Assembly (NCBI GenBank): GCA_003151595.1
Contig: PLXW01000039.1
Span: 1-64,000, forward strand
Length of the DNA stretch: 64,000 bases
Direction: 5' to 3'
From: Myxococcales bacterium
GTDB taxonomy: Bacteria > Myxococcota > Polyangia > Polyangiales > Polyangiaceae
The notes below the pieces were generated by a model. It was not told the origin of the DNA. It did not search any database and saw nothing but the letters and a program-made list of their open reading frames with translations. This document shows positions 44,334 through 53,146 of the stretch, one piece after another. Each line of letters opens with the position of its first letter. Position 1 is the first letter of the stretch. A program made the position numbers and the translations under genes.

Positions 44334-45785
44334 ATGCCCACATTTTGGGTTCACACCTTCGGCTGTCAGATGAACGCACACGACTCCGATCGGATGTCGG
44401 AGGTGCTCGTCAGCCACGGCTGGTCGCCGTCGATCGACGTGGAAGAGGCCGATCTCATCGTCTTCAACACGTGCAGCGTCCGCGAGAAAGCGGAGCAGAA
44501 GCTGCGGAGCGAGGTAGGCAAGCTCGCACCTTTGAAGCTGCGAAAGCCCGACGTTGTGATCGCCGTCGCCGGCTGCGTCGCGCAGCAGGAGGGAGAGAAG
44601 CTCCTCACGCGGATCGATCACATCGATCTCGTCGTCGGCCCCGACAACCTGGCCGAGCTCCCGATGCTGGCCCTCGAGCAGCGCGCCGGCGCCTTGCCGC
44701 GCGTGAGCGCGCAGTTCGATCTCAATGCGCCGAAGTTTCTGGCGGCCATGCCCGGCCTGGTTCCGGGACGAGGCCGCGCGCCGGTGGGCGCCTACGTGAC
44801 GACGATGAAGGGGTGCGACGAGCGATGCTCGTTTTGCGTGGTCCCGTACACGCGCGGGCCGGAGCGGTATCGGCCGGCGCGCGAGATCCTCGACGAGATC
44901 GCGCGGTGGGTCGAAGCTGGATCGCGCGAAGTCACGCTGCTCGGGCAGACGGTCGACAGCTACCGCGATCCGTCGTTGCCTCCGCCGGCGTCCGACGATC
45001 CCGACGAGTCGCAGTTCCCGGCGCTCCTCCGCGCCATCGCGCGCGAGGTTCCGAAGCTGGCGCGCCTCCGCTACACGAGCCCGCATCCACGCCACGCGAC
45101 GGCGTCCTTGGCTGCAGCGCACGCCGACCTCGACGTCCTCGCGCGCCACGTGCACATGCCTGTGCAGTCGGGGAGCGACCGCATGCTGAAGCGGATGATT
45201 CGCCGCTACACACGTGCGGAGTACATTCAGCGCACGACACGCCTGAAAAACGCCCGCCCCGGGATGACGCTCTCCACCGACGTCATCGTCGGCTTCAGCG
45301 GCGAGACCGACGACGACTTCGAAGCCACGCTGTCGCTTGTGCGCGAGATGGGCTTCACGTCGCTCTTCGGATTCAAGTACTCGCCTCGCCCGCTCACGCC
45401 GGCCTTGAAACTCCCGGACGACGTCCCCGAGTCGCAGAAGAGCGATCGGCTTGCGCTGCTCTTCGAGGTCGCCGAAGCGAACACGCGCGCGCATCTCGCG
45501 ACGATGGTGGGGACGCGCCAGAAGGTGCTCGTCGAAGGGGCGAGCAAGAACGGCGACCGGATGCAGGGGCGCACGGAGCGGAACGAGATCGTGCACGTCG
45601 ATGTCGCGCCGGGGATCGACTTCGTCGGAGCGATCGTCGAGGTGGAGATCCTCCGCGCGAACAAGCATTCGCTCGAAGCTTCCGCGACCACCAACGCACT
45701 CGAGATCCTCGCCGCGCGATCCTCGACCCCGACCCCGACCTCGACCCCGAACGCGAACACGACCCGTCACCTCCCCCTCCTCTAA
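44334..45785 (+). CDS. miaB: tRNA-2-methylthio-N6-dimethylallyladenosine synthase
   Basis: MiaB is a radical SAM methylthiotransferase that modifies A37 of tRNAs reading UNN codons. The 483-residue protein has three parts. The N-terminal UPF0004 domain holds HTFGCQMNAHDSD, NTCSVREKAEQK and AVAGCVAQQEG, the three cysteines for the second Fe-S cluster. The radical SAM core has KGCDERCSFCVVPYTRG (Cys-x3-Cys-x2-Cys). A TRAM domain follows, then an unusual Pro/Thr repeat tail (TPTPTSTPNAN). The tail DNA is a run of CGACCC-type hexamers. The carbonic anhydrase gene starts on its stop (TAATG). Confidence 0.97.
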   Translation: MPTFWVHTFGCQMNAHDSDRMSEVLVSHGWSPSIDVEEADLIVFNTCSVREKAEQKLRSEVGKLAPLKLRKPDVVIAVAGCVAQQEGEKLLTRIDHIDLVVGPDNLAELPMLALEQRAGALPRVSAQFDLNAPKFLAAMPGLVPGRGRAPVGAYVTTMKGCDERCSFCVVPYTRGPERYRPAREILDEIARWVEAGSREVTLLGQTVDSYRDPSLPPPASDDPDESQFPALLRAIAREVPKLARLRYTSPHPRHATASLAAAHADLDVLARHVHMPVQSGSDRMLKRMIRRYTRAEYIQRTTRLKNARPGMTLSTDVIVGFSGETDDDFEATLSLVREMGFTSLFGFKYSPRPLTPALKLPDDVPESQKSDRLALLFEVAEANTRAHLATMVGTRQKVLVEGASKNGDRMQGRTERNEIVHVDVAPGIDFVGAIVEVEILRANKHSLEASATTNALEILAARSSTPTPTSTPNANTTRHLPLL

Positions 45786-46318
45786 TGCCGCTCTACTCGC
45801 ACCACGGCGTCGCCCCCCTCCTCGGCCGCGATGTCTTCCTCGCCCCCAACGCCACCGTCATCGGCGACGTCCACCTTGGCGACGAGTCGAGCGTCTGGTT
45901 CAACACCGTCATCCGCGGCGACGTCTTCCCGATCCGCTTCGGCGCACGCACCAATATCCAGGACGGCTCGGTGGTCCACGTCACCGGCGGGCAAGCGGCG
46001 ACGACCGTCGGCGACGACGTCACGATCGGGCACATGGTGCTCCTCCACGGGTGCACGGTCGGCAATCGATGCCTCATCGGAATGGGGAGCGTGATCCTCG
46101 ACGGCGCGGAGATCGGCGACGACTGCCTGGTCGCCGCCGGATCGCTCGTCCCCCCGCGCATGAAGGTCCCGCCGCGTTCGATGGTGGTCGGCAGGCCGGC
46201 CAAGCGCCTGCGCGAGGTGGACGACAAGGACCTGGCGATGATCCGCGACGGCGGGCGCCTCTACGTCGAGTACGCGAAGACGTTCCAGTCGGGCGCCGTG
46301 AAGCTCGTCTCGCCCTGA
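45785..46318 (+). CDS. Gamma-class carbonic anhydrase (YrdA/CaiE-like)
   Basis: The 177-residue protein is a left-handed beta-helix with hexapeptide repeats: FLAPNATVIGDVHLGDESSV, DVFPIRFGARTNIQDGSVVH and later LIGMGSVILDGAEIGDDCL. The zinc-binding His residues are in DGSVVHVTG and IGHMVLLHG. It ends in a helix (LAMIRDGGRLYVEYAKTFQS) that is common in the YrdA group. Activity in this group varies, so acyltransferase-like alternatives exist. The start overlaps the miaB stop by one base. Confidence 0.93.
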   Translation: MPLYSHHGVAPLLGRDVFLAPNATVIGDVHLGDESSVWFNTVIRGDVFPIRFGARTNIQDGSVVHVTGGQAATTVGDDVTIGHMVLLHGCTVGNRCLIGMGSVILDGAEIGDDCLVAAGSLVPPRMKVPPRSMVVGRPAKRLREVDDKDLAMIRDGGRLYVEYAKTFQSGAVKLVSP

Positions 46319-46329
46319 ACGTCGCGTCC

Positions 46330-46358
46330 TTGCCGCACGCCCCGGCACCCCCTACGTA
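46330..46358 (+). promoter_or_regulatory. Candidate sigma-70-type promoter for the AarF-like gene
   Basis: TTGCCG (46330-46335) and TACGTA (46353-46358) are 17 bp apart, and the -10 ends 14 bases before the ATG at 46373. No Shine-Dalgarno sequence is visible. Inference only. Confidence 0.4.
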
Positions 46359-46372
46359 AAGAGCCGCACGGT

Positions 46373-47662
46373 ATGTCCGACGAACGAAAGCTCCCGCAGG
46401 GTCGCCTCTCCCGCTTCGCGCGCCTCGCCGCCACGGGCGTCCGAACCGGCGCGGGGATGCTCCTCGATCGCGACGGCACCGGCATGGCCAAGCAAGCCGC
46501 CGAGACGCTGGGTACGATGCGCGGCCTCGCGGCGAAGATCGGGCAGATGGCGAGCTACGTCGATGGGCTCGTCCCCGAAGAGCATCGCGGCGCGTACGAG
46601 ACGGCGCTGTCCACGTTGCGCGCGTCGGCGCCGACGTCGTCGCCCGCGGCCGTGCGCAAGGTGATCGAGGAAGACCTCGGCGGGGCGATCGACGCGCTGT
46701 TCTCCGAGTGGGAAGACGCTCCGGTCGCCAGCGCGTCGATCGGCCAGGTGCACCGCGCGAAGATGCACGACGGCGTCGAGGTCGCGGTGAAGGTGCAGCA
46801 CCCGGGAATTCATCGCGCCATCGAGAGCGATCTCTCGAACGCTTCGATCCTGGAGACGCTGGCCGCAGCCGGTGGCGCGCGCCGTTTCCAGACGAAGGAA
46901 GCGCTCGCGGTCATCAAGGCGCGCTTCCGCGAGGAGCTCGACTACGCGCTCGAAGCCGAGCGCATCACGTACTTCGCCAAGGTGCACGCCGGCGACCCCA
47001 CGGTTCGCGTCCCGCACCTCGTCGCCGCGCGATCGAGCAAGCGCGTGCTCACGACCGAGTTCGTCCGCGGCGCGACGTTCGAAGAGGCCTGCGCCGCGAC
47101 CCCGCACGAGCGGCGCGCGTGGGCCGAGACGATGTGGCGCTTCGTCTTCAAAGGGAACCTCATCGGCGGCAAGTTCAACGCCGACCCCCACCCCGGCAAC
47201 TACATCTTCCACGACGGCGGCAAGGTCACGTTCCTCGACTACGGCTGCGTGCAGGAGATCGACCCCGTGCGCCTTCGCGCCGCGCACACGCTCCATCGCG
47301 CCGCGGTCGCGCGGAACGAAGAGGGGTTCGTCGCCGCCGCCAAGCTGATGCTCGGAACGAAGCCCGGGCCGCTCGAGGACATGGCCATCGCCTACACGCG
47401 GAAGTGCTTCATCCCGCTCTTCGACTCGCCGTTCCGCATGACGCGCCCGTACGCCGCGAGCCTCGTGGGCGGAATGAAGGACATGGCCGTCCTCGCGCGC
47501 AAAGTGCCGGACCACGAGCTGTTCGTGATGCCGTCCGACATGGTCTTCATCAATCGACTGCAGTTCGGCTTCTATTCGGTGCTTGCGCGGCTCGACGTCG
47601 ACGTCGACTTCGCGGCCATCGAGGCGTCGTTCCTTCCGCAGGCTTCGCCGGAAGCGGCGTAG
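46373..47662 (+). CDS. ABC1/AarF/UbiB family atypical kinase
   Basis: The 429-residue protein belongs to the UbiB-like kinases, linked to isoprenoid quinone and lipid handling. The family signatures are present: the KxGQ motif in GLAAKIGQMASY, the alanine-rich nucleotide loop VASASIGQVHRA, the VAVKVQHPGI lysine strand, the catalytic NADPHPGNYIF and the metal-binding FLDYGCVQEI. It lacks C-terminal membrane helices. It is separated by 69 bp from the next gene. Its target is unknown; the ATPase activity of this family supports coenzyme Q synthesis in other bacteria. Confidence 0.93.
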   Translation: MSDERKLPQGRLSRFARLAATGVRTGAGMLLDRDGTGMAKQAAETLGTMRGLAAKIGQMASYVDGLVPEEHRGAYETALSTLRASAPTSSPAAVRKVIEEDLGGAIDALFSEWEDAPVASASIGQVHRAKMHDGVEVAVKVQHPGIHRAIESDLSNASILETLAAAGGARRFQTKEALAVIKARFREELDYALEAERITYFAKVHAGDPTVRVPHLVAARSSKRVLTTEFVRGATFEEACAATPHERRAWAETMWRFVFKGNLIGGKFNADPHPGNYIFHDGGKVTFLDYGCVQEIDPVRLRAAHTLHRAAVARNEEGFVAAAKLMLGTKPGPLEDMAIAYTRKCFIPLFDSPFRMTRPYAASLVGGMKDMAVLARKVPDHELFVMPSDMVFINRLQFGFYSVLARLDVDVDFAAIEASFLPQASPEAA

Positions 47663-47731
47663 CTCGCTTGGCAATGTGACGACGAATCCGTGACGTGAGC
47701 GCGACAACGAGAGTGATAACGTCGCCGACAC

Positions 47732-49318
47732 GTGGCTCCCGTGAACGTTGGCCAAGCAGGTCTCGCCGCGCTCTTCGCGCACATCGTCGAACGGTGGGCG
47801 TTCATCCTCCTCGGCGCGGGGATCATTCTCTTCGCGTGGTTGGTGAACCGGTACGCGCCGGCGAAGCGGAAGCGCATTCGCCGCGTCATCATCCCCTTCG
47901 CCGTCTACCTCGTGCTGTGGGCGATCTCGGCGACGTTCGCCGCGGGTAACGCGCCCGAGTGGGCCGATCGCATCCGCCTCGCGGCCGATCTGTTCGAGGC
48001 GTTCACCATCGTGAACCTGGCCGGTCTCGCCGTCTTCGATCTTGGCTTGCCCGCGATCCGCGTCGAGGCCGTCGGGATCATCGCCGACCTCTTCGTCGGC
48101 GCGTCGTACATCGTGGCCATCCTCGCCACCATGCACGGCGCAGGCGTCAGCGTCGGGTCGGTGGTCACGACGAGCGCGGTGGTCAGCGGCGTCCTCGCGC
48201 TCTCGCTCCAAGCCACCCTGGGGAACGTCCTCGGAGGCATCGCGCTGCAGCTCGATCACTCGATCGACGAGGGCGACTGGATCCAGCTCCCCGACGGAAC
48301 CCAGGGAAAAGTCCGCGCGATCCACTGGCGCCACACGGTCGTCGAGACGCGCAACTGGGACACGCTCATCGTCCCCAACGCGAACTTGCTCGCCGCGAAC
48401 CTCATCATCCTCGGCAAGCGGCAAGGGCAGCCGATCCAGCACCGGATGTGGGTCTACTTCAACGTCGACTTCCGCTACGCGCCCACGCACATCATCCAGG
48501 TCGTGCGCGAGGCGCTCCTGTCGGCGGCGATCGACAACGTGGCCAAGACCCCACCGCCGAGCGTGATTTGCTACGACTTCGCCAAGGACGGGCGCGACAG
48601 CTTCGGCTACTACGCCGTCCGCTACTGGCTCACTGACCTCGCGGTCGACGACCCGACGAGCTCCGCGGTTCGCGAGCGGATCTACGCCGCGCTGCGCCGC
48701 GCCGGAGTTCCGCTCGCGCGCCCCGTGCAGACCGTGTTCTTCGCCCCCGACGACTCGCACGATCTCGACGCCCGGATGGCGCGTCACCGCGCCGAGCGCG
48801 GGAAGATCCTGGCCGACGTGGAGCTGTTCAAGTCGCTCACGGGCGAAGAGCGCGCGCAGCTCGCCGATCACTTGATCCCTGCGCCGTTCGTCCGCGGCGA
48901 GGTGATCACGCACCAGGGCGCGGTCGCTCACTGGCTCTACATCCTGGTCCGCGGCCGCGCCGAGATCCGCGCGAACGTCGAAGGAGACCCCAAGCCTCAC
49001 ATCGTGGCCACGCTCGACGCGCCCGCGCTCTTCGGCGAGATGGGGCTCATGACCGGCGCGCCGCGCTCGGCTGACGTCTGCGCCGTCACCGACGTCGAGT
49101 GCTACCGGCTCGACAAGGCCGGCTTCCAGGACATCATCAAGCGCCGCCCGGCGATCGCCGACTCGATGTCGCAGACGATGGCCAAGCGCCGCGTGGAGCT
49201 GGAAGCGGCGCGCGACGGCGTCCCGGTGGAATCACGTCGGAGCGACGAGCTCTCCGAGGCGACGAAGATCGCGCGGAGCATTCGCTCGTTCTTCGGCCTC
49301 AACGTCGACGCCTCGTGA
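47732..49318 (+). CDS. MscS-type mechanosensitive channel with cyclic-nucleotide-binding domain
   Basis: The 528-residue protein combines an MscS channel with a cNMP domain. About four hydrophobic segments lie before residue 160. The pore helix is VVTTSAVVSGVLALSLQATL, followed by the beta-domain with QLDHSIDEGDWIQLPDG and NWDTLIVPNANLLAAN. The C-terminal domain (about 375-490) is a cNMP-binding fold with VITHQGAVAHWLYILVRGRA and the phosphate-binding cassette FGEMGLMTGAPRSADVCA, whose Arg is present. This fits channels gated or tuned by cyclic nucleotides rather than tension alone. The start is a GTG; GATAAC, a possible -10, ends 11 bases before it. The next gene overlaps it by four bases. 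Confidence 0.92.
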   Translation: MAPVNVGQAGLAALFAHIVERWAFILLGAGIILFAWLVNRYAPAKRKRIRRVIIPFAVYLVLWAISATFAAGNAPEWADRIRLAADLFEAFTIVNLAGLAVFDLGLPAIRVEAVGIIADLFVGASYIVAILATMHGAGVSVGSVVTTSAVVSGVLALSLQATLGNVLGGIALQLDHSIDEGDWIQLPDGTQGKVRAIHWRHTVVETRNWDTLIVPNANLLAANLIILGKRQGQPIQHRMWVYFNVDFRYAPTHIIQVVREALLSAAIDNVAKTPPPSVICYDFAKDGRDSFGYYAVRYWLTDLAVDDPTSSAVRERIYAALRRAGVPLARPVQTVFFAPDDSHDLDARMARHRAERGKILADVELFKSLTGEERAQLADHLIPAPFVRGEVITHQGAVAHWLYILVRGRAEIRANVEGDPKPHIVATLDAPALFGEMGLMTGAPRSADVCAVTDVECYRLDKAGFQDIIKRRPAIADSMSQTMAKRRVELEAARDGVPVESRRSDELSEATKIARSIRSFFGLNVDAS

Positions 49319-49989
49319 AGGCGCGCCCCCTACCCGCTCGGACGCCGGAGGAAATCGCGCGGCTGGTGCGCGCGCTCGGATCGCATCGGTATGTGGCCGG
49401 GCGATTGCTCCTGGTGCACGCCTTCGTGTTCGAGGCGCTCGCGCCAGCGAGTCTCGAAGAGCTTCGCGAAGCATGCGCGTGGTCCTCGGATGTCCTAGGG
49501 AGCGCGGACGTAGATCCCTCGTCGCGCGATCCGCGCCTTCACCGCGCCGCGACCGAGCGTGAGACCGCGTCCGCGCTCGCCGCCCTCTGGAACGACGACG
49601 AGCCCGCGATGCGCGCGCGCGACGCCCTGCGCGCGCGCCTCCGCGCGATCGACGCGCCCATCGAGGCAACGCTCTTCGACGAGTCGCGCGAGGACGAGAT
49701 CTTCCCGGTCCTGGTCGACGCGGGGTGGGAGCTCCTGACCCCCGCCGAGCTCGACGCCGAGCGCCATCGCGGCGCGCTCGACGCGATGAGCGCGTCCTCT
49801 GGCGACGAAGACGACGACGACGCAGATGCTTCTCCGCTCCACGAGCTCCCCGCGATGGGCCCCGCCGAGCTCCTCGAAGGCGCCGAGCACGGCATCCTGC
49901 GCGCTCCGCTCGTCCTCTGGACGTCAGGGAGCGAGACCTACAACGACTACGTGCTCCGCGGCGTCCTGCGCGCAGCGAAGCTCGACTGA
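49315..49989 (+). CDS. Hypothetical protein (224 aa) coupled to the MscS-type gene
   Basis: I do not recognise the family. The GTG start overlaps the stop of the channel gene (GTGA), so translation is coupled. The protein is helical in its first 60 residues (EEIARLVRALGSHRYVAGRL, VFEALAPASLEELREACAWS), has a mid region with alternating charge, an Asp/Glu-rich insert (GDEDDDDADASP, about residues 161-172) and a conserved-looking C-terminal end LVLWTSGSETYNDYVLRGVL. There is no signal or membrane segment. It may modulate the channel, but this rests on position only. Confidence 0.7.
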   Translation: MKARPLPARTPEEIARLVRALGSHRYVAGRLLLVHAFVFEALAPASLEELREACAWSSDVLGSADVDPSSRDPRLHRAATERETASALAALWNDDEPAMRARDALRARLRAIDAPIEATLFDESREDEIFPVLVDAGWELLTPAELDAERHRGALDAMSASSGDEDDDDADASPLHELPAMGPAELLEGAEHGILRAPLVLWTSGSETYNDYVLRGVLRAAKLD

Positions 49990-49999
49990 GCGACCCGCT

Positions 50000-51103
50000 C
50001 TACGTTCGCGGCGGCTTGCTCGACGTGCGCGGGGCGTCTTCGACGCGGACCAGGATCGTCGTGATGTTGTCTCGGCCGCCGCGGGCGTTCGCCATGTCGA
50101 TCAGCTTGGCCACGCAGGCGTCGAGATCCTTCATCTGCGCGAGCGTCTGCTCGATCTCTTCGTCGGTCAGCATGCGGCTGAGACCATCGGAGCACAGCAA
50201 GTACACGTCGCCCGGGAGCGGCGACTCCATGCTGAGATCGACCTCGACCCGCTCCTCGACGCCGACCGCGCGCGACAGCACCGACGAGCTTCGCCCCTGG
50301 ATTCCAGCGGCGCCGAGCGTGTGGTCCTTCGTGAGCTGCGAGAGCGTCGTGCCGCGGTACCGGTAGCAGCGGCTGTCGCCGACGTGGGCGATGTAGACGC
50401 GCTGGTTGTTCGGCGAGAAGTAGCAGGAGACCACCGTGGTCCCCATCCCCGCGTACTCCTCGACCTCGTGCGCCTCGTGGAAAATCTTCTCGTTGGCCAG
50501 GAGGATCGCGTTCCGGAGCAGGCTCGCGCGCTTCGGCAGCGTCCCCTCGGGCGTCCAGCTCGCGCGCGTGCCTTTGGTGAAGGATTCGCTCACGGCATCG
50601 ACGGCCAGCTTGCTGGCGATCTCGCCGGCCGCGTGACGCCCCATGCCGTCGGCGATGACGAAGAGGTGGTGGTTCTCGAGGATCGAATAGGCGTCCTCGT
50701 TGTGCTTTCGCTTGAGACCCGGATCGGTGCGACCGACCGCGCTGATGAGGATGAGGGCGTGGGGGCCCGTCGGCTCCTCCTCTTCCTCGACATCGACTTG
50801 AACCTCGGTCGACGCGGCGCCCATCCCGGTGGCGGCGCCCGTGCCGGCGCTGCTCGTCGCTTCGGCGCTGGCGGGGCGCGCTGACTTCTTGTCGGCGAGA
50901 TCGTCCGGCGGCGCGGCGGGGATGGTCTTCGACGGGTCGGAGTCGCTCGGCAGCGCCGCCGATCCGCCTGCCGTTGCAGGAACCGCCCCTGCCTTGGACG
51001 CGTCGGCGGCATCCCCTGTCCCGGTCAAGACGGCGACCACCCAAGCGATGAGGGCGAGCACGACCACGGCCGTGACGACGTAGAGCACCTGCGGATCCGG
51101 CAT
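50000..51103 (-). CDS. Membrane-anchored PP2C-type serine/threonine phosphatase
   Basis: The 367-residue protein has one N-terminal membrane helix (about residues 7-26), an Ala/Ser/Pro linker to about 110, and a PPM/PP2C phosphatase domain. Metal and phosphate motifs are intact: KRKHNEDAYSI, VIADGMGRHAAGE, AHVGDSRCYRYRG, LLCSDGLSRML and GRDNITTILV. It would reverse Hanks-type kinase signalling at the inner face of the membrane. No Ser/Thr kinase gene is in the window. TAGGAT ten bases before the ATG may be its -10. It diverges from the PrsW-like gene. Confidence 0.95.
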   Translation of the reverse strand: MPDPQVLYVVTAVVVLALIAWVVAVLTGTGDAADASKAGAVPATAGGSAALPSDSDPSKTIPAAPPDDLADKKSARPASAEATSSAGTGAATGMGAASTEVQVDVEEEEEPTGPHALILISAVGRTDPGLKRKHNEDAYSILENHHLFVIADGMGRHAAGEIASKLAVDAVSESFTKGTRASWTPEGTLPKRASLLRNAILLANEKIFHEAHEVEEYAGMGTTVVSCYFSPNNQRVYIAHVGDSRCYRYRGTTLSQLTKDHTLGAAGIQGRSSSVLSRAVGVEERVEVDLSMESPLPGDVYLLCSDGLSRMLTDEEIEQTLAQMKDLDACVAKLIDMANARGGRDNITTILVRVEDAPRTSSKPPRT

Positions 51104-51219
51104 CCTTCGAACAATCCTAGCGGAAGGTTAGGGCGTACGGACAAGTCTCTGGACGGGCGTCTCCTGGTTTCGTCACTCCCCGGGGGAGAAACCCCTGATC
51201 CGCATGTATCGTCGCGAGG

Positions 51220-53040
51220 GTGCGAATCGCCCTCGCCCTCGTCCTTACGGTCCTTTGCATCGGCTGTTTCGGATGCGGACGTCCGTTGGGGACGAACGAT
51301 CTCGTCCTTTCGTACCGGACCGTGGGCCCTCCCCCGGTGGACCTCGAGGCGCTCGCCGGCACTCGCCTGGCCGCGGCGGAGATCACGGCCGATGTGAGCG
51401 CGACGGACGTGGGGGTTCGCGTCGTCGTCGAACGCGAGGCGTCGGGGACCGTCGATCGACTGCTGGCGTGGCCGGGTGGGCTGGCCGTGTACGAGATCGT
51501 GCCCAATGCGACACAGGCCGAGGCGCACCAGCGCGTGCTCACGGCGGACGGGAGGACGTCGCGCACCTTCGTCGCGCGCGAGCCGGCGGCGATCGACCTG
51601 CACGATGCGATCGCGTCGGTGGCGATCGCCGCGGATGGGCGCTCGATCGAGGTGCGCTTCACGGCGGCCGGAGAAGCGCGCATCGCAGCGGCTCTCCCTT
51701 CCCTCGCGACCTCGCCGCTCGCGATCGCCCTCGATCGCGAAGCGCTCTTCGTCGGCCCCGCGGCCACGCTGGCGAACGGCCCGCTCACGCTCGGCTTCGG
51801 CGACGATCTCGAAGCGTACGCGCGCGCACGCGCGACGCGCCTCGTCCTCTCGACTCCTCCCCTCCCGCCGCTCACCCGCTCGTCGGCCGTGGCCTCGCCG
51901 CCGAACTACGGGCTGGCGATCGCCGCGCTCGGCCTACCGTTCGTGCTGTCGATCGCGTGGCTCTTCTTCGTGCGCCGCTTCGATCGGGCCCACCCGGAGC
52001 CGTGGTGGCTCGTGGTGACGACGTTCGCGCTCGGCGGCGTGAGCCTCGTGCCGGCGGCGCTGGCGGAGGTGGGGTGGTCGCGCGTTTCGCCGTGGCTCGA
52101 TCCGTCGCTGGCGACACTCGGTGGGCGCATCGTCGCGCTGCCGCTCGCGCTGCCGGTGTTCGTCCTCGTCATCGGCCTGAGCGAAGAAGGGTCGAAGCTC
52201 CTCGGCGCGTGGTCGCTCGCCTTTCATCGACGCGAGTTCGACGAGCCCATCGACGGCATCGTGTACGGCTCGGCGTCCGCGCTGGGGTTCGCGGCGGTCG
52301 AGAACGTGAAGTACTTCGCGCTCGGTCGGCTGGGCGCGGGGCTCATCGCGACGCGCATGTTCATCACGCTGCCGGCGCACCTCTTCTTCGGCGCCATCTG
52401 GGGCTACGCGCTCGGCCAGAAGCTGGTGCGCCCGCGAACGTCGCTCCTCGGCTTCCTCGCGCTGGCTGCGCTCGCGCACGGCGCGTTCGATACATTCTTG
52501 TCGATCGATCGACTCGCGCCGCTGGCGTTCTCGTTGAACCTCGCGCTGGCGAGCGTCTTCGTGATCGTCCTCCGTCGCTCGCTGCGGCACGGCGTCGTGA
52601 CCGTGGCGTCGTCGCGCGTCGATCCGGCGCGTCGCTCGCTGTACGCCGTGGGATCGACCTGGGCGTTCTCGGCGTCGGTCGTCGCGCTGCATCTCGTCGC
52701 CGGCGTGATCTTCGTCGCCGCGACGTACGCCCAGATGTCGCACTGGCGCGTGGGCCCGCTCTTCTTCTCGCTGATGTCGTCGCTGGTCACGATGCTCGCG
52801 CTCTCCGCGTACTTTCTTTCGGCCACGATGCCGCTCGACGCCGTGCTCGACGACTACGGCGTGACCTTCGCCGGCGCCGCGCGCGCGTGGAGCACGATTC
52901 GCCGCGTCGACCTCTCCCCGCGCGGCCTGCACGTCCGCTCGACGGCGGGCGACGTGTGGATCGGGCCGGCGTCGAAGAGCGCCGTCGCCGGGATCGTGCG
53001 CGAGATTCAGGCGCGGACGGCGCCGGCGGCCGTCCAGTGA
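51220..53040 (+). CDS. PrsW-family intramembrane metalloprotease with SecD-like N-terminal head domain
   Basis: The 606-residue protein starts at GTG 51220 with a lipoprotein-like signal (LTVLCIGCFGC). Residues about 28-220 are external and resemble the P1 head of SecD: VRFTAAGEARIAAALPSL, then SPLAIALDREALFVGP and the closing LTLGFGDDLEAYARARATRL, and even a LraGaLP-like STPPLPPL. From about 230 a multi-helix membrane region holds the PrsW active site: Glu322/Glu323 and Lys326 in SEEGSKLLGAW, Glu361-Asn362 in FAAVENVKY, His387 in LPAHLFFGA, and His420/Asp424 in AHGAFDTF. In other bacteria PrsW cleaves membrane anti-sigma factors. The head domain may sense or present the substrate. TATCGT lies seven bases before the start. 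Confidence 0.88.
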   Translation: MRIALALVLTVLCIGCFGCGRPLGTNDLVLSYRTVGPPPVDLEALAGTRLAAAEITADVSATDVGVRVVVEREASGTVDRLLAWPGGLAVYEIVPNATQAEAHQRVLTADGRTSRTFVAREPAAIDLHDAIASVAIAADGRSIEVRFTAAGEARIAAALPSLATSPLAIALDREALFVGPAATLANGPLTLGFGDDLEAYARARATRLVLSTPPLPPLTRSSAVASPPNYGLAIAALGLPFVLSIAWLFFVRRFDRAHPEPWWLVVTTFALGGVSLVPAALAEVGWSRVSPWLDPSLATLGGRIVALPLALPVFVLVIGLSEEGSKLLGAWSLAFHRREFDEPIDGIVYGSASALGFAAVENVKYFALGRLGAGLIATRMFITLPAHLFFGAIWGYALGQKLVRPRTSLLGFLALAALAHGAFDTFLSIDRLAPLAFSLNLALASVFVIVLRRSLRHGVVTVASSRVDPARRSLYAVGSTWAFSASVVALHLVAGVIFVAATYAQMSHWRVGPLFFSLMSSLVTMLALSAYFLSATMPLDAVLDDYGVTFAGAARAWSTIRRVDLSPRGLHVRSTAGDVWIGPASKSAVAGIVREIQARTAPAAVQ

Positions 53041-53051
53041 CAGCGGACGAC

Positions 53052-53135
53052 CTGATCGGCGATCAGCTTTTCCTGATCCGCGATCAGCTCGACGCGAAAC
53101 GCGATCGCATTGCCCTGATCCGCGATCGGCTCCGC
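53052..53135. repeat. 21-bp tandem repeats with GATC dyads between convergent genes
   Basis: Four units of 21 bp start at 53052, 53073, 53094 and 53115. Units 1, 2 and 4 begin CTGATC-NNN-GATC(A/G)G, a near-perfect palindrome; unit 3 is degenerate. They fill the 106-bp gap between two genes that point toward each other. The period equals seven codons, so both strands spell short heptad-like peptides, but neither flanking gene includes them. They could be a bidirectional stop, a binding array, or a decayed minisatellite. Confidence 0.85.
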
Positions 53136-53146
53136 ACGCAGAGCCC

